This document shows positions 50,990-55,993 of a DNA stretch of 55,993 nt, piece by piece. The notes under the pieces are model-generated. The model saw only the letters and a program-made list of their open reading frames with translations, was not told the DNA's origin and ran no database searches. The stretch is from the NCBI GenBank assembly GCA_934402515.1, contig CAKRTZ010000008.1, forward strand, positions 1-55,993. Direction: 5' to 3'. The translations under genes and the position numbers were made by a program. This DNA is from an uncultured Lachnospiraceae bacterium. Its GTDB lineage: Bacteria > Bacillota > Clostridia > Lachnospirales > Lachnospiraceae. Every line of letters begins with the position of its first letter. The stretch's first letter is position 1.

Positions 50990-53775
50990 GACCGGTTCGA
51001 TTGAAAATGTCGGCTTTTGGACCTTATGCCGGAGTGGAAACGATTGAAATGGAGCGATTGGGCACGGAAGGAATCTATCTGATCACAGGAGATACCGGTG
51101 CCGGAAAGACTACGATTTTTGATGCCATCACTTTTGCCCTGTTTGGGTGTGCCAGTGGAACAGAGCGTACAGGCAGCATGATGCGCTCCAACTATGCACT
51201 GCCGGAAACACCCACAGAGGTGGAACTGGAATTTTTATATCAGAATAAAAAATACCGGGTACAGCGAAACCCGGAATATACACGCCCAAAGGCGAGGGGA
51301 GAAGGAACCACAAAGCAGAGTGCTGACGCTACCCTTTTTCTGCCGGATGGCAGTACCGTAACCGGGGTACAGAATGTCACGGCAAAGGTGGAGAAAATTC
51401 TGGGAGTCAATTACAACCAGTTTTCCCGGATTGTGATGATTGCCCAAGGTGCGTTTCAAAAGTTTCTCTTTGCGGATACACCACAGCGTCACGATATTTT
51501 CCGGCGGATTTTCCGGACGGAGAATTATGAGCAATTGCAGATACAGTTGAAACTTCTTCTCCAGAAAGCGGAAGGGGAAAGATTGTCCCACTGTGACAGC
51601 ATCCGTCAGTATATCCAGGATATGGTATGTGAGGAGAATAGTCTTTTTGCTCCGGAGGTAAAACGGAGTAAAGAGGGACAGCTTGAAGTGGCTGACACAG
51701 TTAACGTGCTGCAGAAGCTGCTTACCAGTGACCAGCAGGAGTTGCAGGAAGTGGAAAAAACGCTGGAAAATCTGGAACAGGAAGTGGGCGGTTACAAAGA
51801 GCTGCTTGTGAAAGCAGAGGAGGCGCAGAAGATCCGGGCAAAGCTGGCGGCAGATGGTATCCAGAAGGAAAAGCTGGAACAGGAACGGGAAAAGTTCTCC
51901 TTGGAAGTGGAGAAACAGAAAGCACTGGAGCCGGAACGGAAAAGTCTGAGAGAAAAGATTACCCTTCTTCAGGAAAAACTTCATGACTATGAAGTTCTGG
52001 AACAGCAGGAACTGGAAATCCGGCTGCATCGGAAAGAACTGGAGGAAGTGACTCAGCGGGAAGAACAGGGAAAAGCACAGCAGGAGAAGTGGCTGTGCTC
52101 CCAGAGGGAAGTAGGACAGGAGCTGGAGACTCTTTCCGGGATTGATGCAGACGAGGGGAACTTAAAAGTAAGGTTACAAAGTTGGAAAGAGAGAAAGAAC
52201 GATGTTCTGGCCTTGCAGGAGCAGTGTCTTTCCTGTGAAAAACTGAAAAAACAGTGGGAGCAGGAAAAACAGGCACTGGAACAGGCGTTACAGAATTATG
52301 AATTCCAGAACCAGAAATATGCCAAGGACTACCAGCTTTATTTCCGGGAGCAGGCAGGAATTCTGGCAACGGGATTGGAGGAGGGAACCCCCTGTCCTGT
52401 CTGTGGTTCTGTTTATCATCCGAGCCTTGCGGTGGCAGCGGGAAACGCTCCATCCAGAGACACGCTGGAGCAGGAAAAACAGGAAACGGAGCGGTTAAAT
52501 GGAATCGTCCAGAAGAAAAGCGAGAAGGTTGCAGGGCTCAAGGGAATGTTGGAGGCATCTGCCCAGCAGATAGAGGAAAAAGCAGGGGAATTGGAGTTTT
52601 CTTTCGCCAGGAAAACGAATGGAGAGATCAGCCAGACACTGAAAACAGCATTGCAGGGGGAATTACAAAGACTCACCGAATCCATTCAAAACGCAGAGGA
52701 GGAACTTCGCCAGTTACAGAACCAGAAAGAACGAAGAAAATCTCTGGAGGAACAGGCTGTGAAACTCACCAAACAGCTGGAGCAGACACAGCATACCCTG
52801 TTGGAACTTTCCACACACAAGGCGGGAATGACAGCAACCATTTCCACCGAAGAAAAGCATGTGGAGGAGAGCCGGAAAAAACTTTCCTTTGCCACCAGAC
52901 AGGAGGCGGTAGAGGACCTGGAATCCCAGAAAAAGAGACAGGGGCAGCTACAGCAGGCGTATGACCGGGCAGTGGAGCAACAGGAAGTCTGCGAAAAGAA
53001 TCTCCATGCAGTGTCCACCAGAGTGGCAGCTTATGAGGAACAGCTATCTTCTATGGAGGAGATTGATGTGGAGCAGTGCCGGAAAGAGGTGGAGGAGCGA
53101 AACAACCGGAAAAAGGAACTGACACTAAAGCGGGATGCAGTGTTAGCACGCCTGTCCGTGAACCGGAAATCCTTTGACAAAATCAACGAAGGAAAAGGAA
53201 AGCTGGAGCAGTTGGAGACAAGGTGCAGGCAGCTGCGCACTCTTTCGGACACTGCCAATGCCACTTTACCTGGAAAAGAAAAGATCAAGCTGGAAACTTA
53301 TGTACAGATGGCATATTTTGACCGGATTCTTGCCGGGGCGAATGTCCGGTTGATGATGATGACCAACGGACAGTATGAACTGAAAAGACGGCAGGAAAAT
53401 ACCAGCCGCAAATCTGAAGTGGGGCTGGATTTGGATGTGGTTGACCATTACAATGGCGGCATCCGGGATGTGAAATCCCTGTCCGGCGGTGAGTCCTTTA
53501 AGGCGTCCCTTGCACTGGCACTGGGGGTCTCCGACGAGATGCAGGCTGCAGCTGGAGGTATCCGATTTGATACCATGTTTATCGATGAAGGGTTTGGTTC
53601 CCTGGATGAAGAATCCCTGCAACAGGCAATTCAGGTACTTCAGCAATTGAGCGGAAGTGGACGACTGGTTGGAATTATTTCCCATGTAACGGAATTAAAG
53701 CAGAACATCGAGAAGCAGATTGTGGTATCCAAGGATCGTGCTCAGGGCAGTCACGCAGCCGTTGTTTCTATATAG
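50986..53775 (+). CDS. sbcC: Nuclease SbcCD subunit C (Rad50-type)
   Basis: A 929-residue Rad50-like ATPase. Walker A is GDTGAGKTTIFDA (about residue 30); long coiled coils surround a zinc hook CPVC (in GTPCPVCGSVYHP, near residue 475), which dimerises the complex through Zn2+. The C-terminal lobe has signature SLSGGESFKASLALAL and Walker B MFIDEGFGSLDEES. The GTG at 50986 is chosen because GGGGAGG lies about 8 bases upstream and it overlaps the sbcD stop in a GTGA arrangement; an ATG at 50971 in frame lies over the ribosome site itself. Confidence 0.96.
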   Translation: MRPVRLKMSAFGPYAGVETIEMERLGTEGIYLITGDTGAGKTTIFDAITFALFGCASGTERTGSMMRSNYALPETPTEVELEFLYQNKKYRVQRNPEYTRPKARGEGTTKQSADATLFLPDGSTVTGVQNVTAKVEKILGVNYNQFSRIVMIAQGAFQKFLFADTPQRHDIFRRIFRTENYEQLQIQLKLLLQKAEGERLSHCDSIRQYIQDMVCEENSLFAPEVKRSKEGQLEVADTVNVLQKLLTSDQQELQEVEKTLENLEQEVGGYKELLVKAEEAQKIRAKLAADGIQKEKLEQEREKFSLEVEKQKALEPERKSLREKITLLQEKLHDYEVLEQQELEIRLHRKELEEVTQREEQGKAQQEKWLCSQREVGQELETLSGIDADEGNLKVRLQSWKERKNDVLALQEQCLSCEKLKKQWEQEKQALEQALQNYEFQNQKYAKDYQLYFREQAGILATGLEEGTPCPVCGSVYHPSLAVAAGNAPSRDTLEQEKQETERLNGIVQKKSEKVAGLKGMLEASAQQIEEKAGELEFSFARKTNGEISQTLKTALQGELQRLTESIQNAEEELRQLQNQKERRKSLEEQAVKLTKQLEQTQHTLLELSTHKAGMTATISTEEKHVEESRKKLSFATRQEAVEDLESQKKRQGQLQQAYDRAVEQQEVCEKNLHAVSTRVAAYEEQLSSMEEIDVEQCRKEVEERNNRKKELTLKRDAVLARLSVNRKSFDKINEGKGKLEQLETRCRQLRTLSDTANATLPGKEKIKLETYVQMAYFDRILAGANVRLMMMTNGQYELKRRQENTSRKSEVGLDLDVVDHYNGGIRDVKSLSGGESFKASLALALGVSDEMQAAAGGIRFDTMFIDEGFGSLDEESLQQAIQVLQQLSGSGRLVGIISHVTELKQNIEKQIVVSKDRAQGSHAAVVSI

Positions 53776-53825
53776 ACAGAATAGTTTAATATTTTATGAA
53801 AACGGAGGCTTTTTCCTGTATTTGG

Positions 53826-53854
53826 TTGACAAAAAATTATAGACTATGTAAACT
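53826..53854 (+). promoter_or_regulatory. Putative sigma-A promoter for the secreted LRR-like protein
   Basis: TTGACA (53826-53831) and TAAACT (53849-53854) are 17 bases apart, with an A-run after the -35. The gene start is about 35 bases downstream. Confidence 0.75.
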
Positions 53855-53888
53855 GAAAACAAAGGAAAATCCTGAAAGGAGTATAGCA

Positions 53889-54944
53889 ATGAAAAAGTTC
53901 ATGAAAAAAATGTTAGCACTGGCTTTGGCAGTTGGCTTATGTCTGACCTGTTTCCAACCTGTGACAGCAAAGGCGGATGAGTTACCCTTGTCTAAAAAAG
54001 GAGGTCCCTGGACTGTAGCGGAGGGCGTTACCGCTTATGTAGAAGATGGAATCTTATATGTAAAAGGAAATGGAGAGATTCCTGATTATGATTTCTACAC
54101 CTTATACAAACGTCCTTGGGATGGATGTATTTTTGAGACCTTATATATTGATAATGGTATAACCTCAATCGGCAGTAATGCATTTAATGGTTATGAGAGA
54201 TTAATGTATGTGACCATTCCAAGCACTACGTTTATTAAGGATAACACCTCATTTGCTGGTATCCATGCGGGTGCCCATATGAGAATTTGGGGAACTCAAG
54301 TAACTGAAACAACAATCGGTGCAATCCCTTATACCAGCGTTATGAGTATTGTGCGTGATGCACAGGATCATCCCGGATATTTATATTTAATTGATTATAG
54401 TTATGGCTGGAAAGCTTTGTTAATGACGATGGATTATCCAGCATTAACCAATATTTACTATGCAAACAATACGGAACTCTTTAAAAATGGAACATATCGC
54501 GATCCGGATTTCTATAACGCAGATACTTATAGTTCACCTTTAAAATATGCAAAAGGAAGCAGTGGCCCTTTTGGTGCAAGCTTAAAGGCTAAAAGAAGAG
54601 TTCAGGGCTATTATTTATATCAGCATTTATCTAACTTCTTGACACTTGTAAATCCCGGTTACACTTGGGGAACAGCTTACTCTATTGAGTCCATAGGATT
54701 GGGTGGAAAAACAGTATCCGATTTATCTTCTGTACAGACCTTTACCTTCGATATTCCTAAGGATTTACAAAGAGCAGGAAGAACATTTAAGATTATGATG
54801 TTGGTAAGTAATGCGACTGGAGAGGTTATTACCTTTGATGACTTAGATGCAAGTAATACTACCATTACTTTCCAGACTGATAAAATTGGTGTTACCTATG
54901 CATTAATTTATCAGGACACAAATTTATTCGGATTACCTCAGTAA
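53889..54944 (+). CDS. Secreted protein with LRR_5-like segment, function unknown
   Basis: A 351-residue exported protein. The signal peptide has KKFMKKM, a hydrophobic core LALALAVGLCLTC and a probable cleavage after AKA (about residue 30). Residues ~50-105 resemble the start of a Lachnospiraceae LRR_5 protein, with a single repeat unit (NGITSIGSNAFNGYERLMYVTIPS). The rest (~110-351) is Tyr- and Asn-rich and unrecognised, with no anchor or catalytic motif. The start ATG 53889 is supported by AAAGGAG and by the signal peptide. Its codons are more AT-rich and TTA-rich than its neighbours, suggesting either strong expression bias or transfer. It has its own promoter and terminator. Confidence 0.8.
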   Translation: MKKFMKKMLALALAVGLCLTCFQPVTAKADELPLSKKGGPWTVAEGVTAYVEDGILYVKGNGEIPDYDFYTLYKRPWDGCIFETLYIDNGITSIGSNAFNGYERLMYVTIPSTTFIKDNTSFAGIHAGAHMRIWGTQVTETTIGAIPYTSVMSIVRDAQDHPGYLYLIDYSYGWKALLMTMDYPALTNIYYANNTELFKNGTYRDPDFYNADTYSSPLKYAKGSSGPFGASLKAKRRVQGYYLYQHLSNFLTLVNPGYTWGTAYSIESIGLGGKTVSDLSSVQTFTFDIPKDLQRAGRTFKIMMLVSNATGEVITFDDLDASNTTITFQTDKIGVTYALIYQDTNLFGLPQ

Positions 54945-54970
54945 TCGAAAAATAAATACAAAAGAGAAAG

Positions 54971-55006
54971 AAGAGCGAGGGACAAGGGAATTTGTCCCTC
55001 GCTCTT
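54971..55006 (+). terminator. Strong hairpin after the secreted protein gene
   Basis: A perfect 15-bp stem (54971-54985 with 54992-55006) encloses GGGAAT. Only TT follows, so termination may rely on the stable stem; it also lies just ahead of the map start. Confidence 0.75.
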
Positions 55007-55021
55007 AGTGAGAAAAGAAAT

Positions 55022-55909
55022 ATGAGTATCAATATCATGAAACGCCCCGGAAGAAATGAGGCATGCTGGTGTGGAAGCGGCAGAAAGTATAAGCAGTGCC
55101 ATGAAGCCTTGGATGACAAAATTCTGATGTATCAAAGACAGGGACATATCGTTCCTGACCATGAAATGATTAAGAACCCCGAGCAGATTCAGGGAATCCG
55201 GGACAGTGCAAAGATTAACTGTGCGGTGCTGAATGCAGTGGCTGAGAAAATCTGCATTGGCATGCCCACAGAGGACATTGACCGGATTGTGGCAGAGACC
55301 ACCAGGGCGATGGGAGGAATTCCGGCACCTTTAAATTATGAAGGATATCCTAAGAGTGTTTGTACCTCTATTAACGACCAGGTATGCCATGGAATTCCCA
55401 GCACTGAGGATTTGTTAAAGGATGGAGATATTGTAAACGTGGATTGTTCCACCATCTATAAGGGTTATTTTTCCGATTCCTCCAGAATGTTCTGCTTAGG
55501 AAATGTATCGGAGGAAGACCAGAAACTGGTTCGTGTGGCAAAAGAGTGTATGGAACTGGGAATCAAGGAGGCAAAGCCCTGGGGATTTTTAGGAGATATT
55601 GCACAAGTTATCAATGATCATGCGATAGAGAATGGCTATTCCGTTGTCCGTGAAATCGGAGGACATGGAGTAGGCATTGAATTCCACGAAGAACCCTGGG
55701 TCAGCTATGTGACCAAGCGAGGAACGGAGATGCTTTTAGTGCCTGGAATGGTATTTACCATTGAACCAATGATCAACGCAGGCAGACACGACATCTATGT
55801 GGATGATGAGAATGATTGGACAGTCTACACCGAAGACGGCAAAAAATCTGCCCAGTGGGAAGTAACCATTGCCATTACGGAAGATGGGAATGAAGTGATT
55901 TCCTGGTAG
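55022..55909 (+). CDS. map: Type I methionine aminopeptidase with N-terminal SEC-C zinc motif
   Basis: A 295-residue enzyme that removes the initiator Met from nascent proteins. Residues ~10-28 form a SEC-C zinc-binding motif (ACWCGSGRKYKQCH) thought to help ribosome or partner binding. The pita-bread catalytic domain has the metal ligands in order: NVDCSTIYKGYFSDSS (two Asp), GGHGVGIEFHE (His), FTIEPM (Glu) and WEVTIAITEDG (Glu). The start is ATG 55022 or 55037; the ribosome site is weak. A terminator lies near the window end. Confidence 0.95.
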   Translation: MSINIMKRPGRNEACWCGSGRKYKQCHEALDDKILMYQRQGHIVPDHEMIKNPEQIQGIRDSAKINCAVLNAVAEKICIGMPTEDIDRIVAETTRAMGGIPAPLNYEGYPKSVCTSINDQVCHGIPSTEDLLKDGDIVNVDCSTIYKGYFSDSSRMFCLGNVSEEDQKLVRVAKECMELGIKEAKPWGFLGDIAQVINDHAIENGYSVVREIGGHGVGIEFHEEPWVSYVTKRGTEMLLVPGMVFTIEPMINAGRHDIYVDDENDWTVYTEDGKKSAQWEVTIAITEDGNEVISW

Positions 55910-55955
55910 GTAGGAATGGGTATTTGACGGACGCCCACTGCATCGAAACAAACAG

Positions 55956-55993
55956 AAAATCCGCTCACTTATCAGTTAAGTGAACGGATTTTT
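55956..55993 (+). terminator. Intrinsic terminator after map
   Basis: AAATCCG and TCACTTA on the left arm pair with TAAGTGA and CGGATTT on the right across TCAGT, with one mismatch between the two stem parts; the window ends in its T-run. Confidence 0.88.

Noticed and set aside
51235..52029. 264-residue minus-strand open frame within sbcC
   Set aside because: Its Leu/Phe-rich composition is the complement of Lys/Glu/Gln coiled-coil codons.
1..55993. CRISPR arrays, transposases, phage integrases, toxin-antitoxin pairs, tRNA or rRNA genes
   Set aside because: No regularly spaced repeats, recombinase motifs or structural RNA signatures were seen on either strand.

Overview
The window reads as chromosomal DNA of an anaerobic, Gram-positive Clostridia bacterium, most likely a Lachnospiraceae member. 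The grounds are a BspA-like leucine-rich surface protein, a TPKTG-type sorting signal, a radC-mreBCD-PBP2-minCDE-rodA-mgsA cluster, a Re-type citrate synthase next to a eukaryote-like isocitrate dehydrogenase, Rex, a SEC-C methionine aminopeptidase, and strong purine-rich ribosome binding sites with many GTG and TTG starts. Nearly all genes lie on the plus strand; only one ABC-F ATPase is on the minus strand. I saw no tRNA, rRNA, insertion sequence, phage gene or CRISPR array. The longest gap is the 273-base rex/ABC-F divergent region; no stretch above 300 bases lacks a gene.

Region 1 (1-3.7 kb) is a surface/exoprotein block: the C-terminal part of a sortase-type protein, a secreted LRR_5 protein whose signal-peptide codons contain a perfect 12-bp inverted repeat, and an S8 protease without a visible signal peptide. 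Region 2 (3.7-7.3 kb) is a citrate/2-oxoglutarate module: Re-citrate synthase, a FadR-type GntR regulator and NADP isocitrate dehydrogenase. A promoter carrying a 34-bp near-perfect palindrome precedes it and a bidirectional terminator follows it. Region 3 (7.3-10.8 kb) has the leftward ABC-F gene diverging from rex, with repeated motifs at both -35 elements, plus an uncharacterised coiled-coil protein behind rex.

Region 4 (10.8-17.5 kb) holds nnr, mutL, miaA, a PLP-dependent lyase-like gene and radC. Region 5 (17.5-27.3 kb) is the cell-shape and division-site cluster: a divergent MreB, MreC, MreD, a PBP2 with an insertion of about 240 residues, MinC, MinD, MinE, RodA, methylglyoxal synthase and a lipoprotein D,D-carboxypeptidase. 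Region 6 (27.3-34 kb) holds a small Walker-A protein, an orphan HlyD-like adaptor, the PLP homeostasis protein, SepF, aroB, lspA, an RluD-type pseudouridine synthase and an uncharacterised protein.

Region 7 (34-44.8 kb) has cstA, then plsX-acpP-rnc-smc-ftsY-ilvA and a YitT membrane protein. Region 8 (44.8-56 kb) holds an RluF-type synthase, ligA, metA (with the Glu111 of acetyl-CoA-using enzymes), a MATE exporter, sbcD-sbcC, a secreted LRR-like protein with its own promoter, and a SEC-C methionine aminopeptidase.

Most genes are housekeeping. The points most worth following are the palindromic promoter of the citrate module, the inverted repeat in the LRR signal peptide, the rex/ABC-F intergenic architecture, the departures in MreB and PBP2, and the small uncharacterised proteins tied to division or redox genes. 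I found no clear undescribed multi-gene system.
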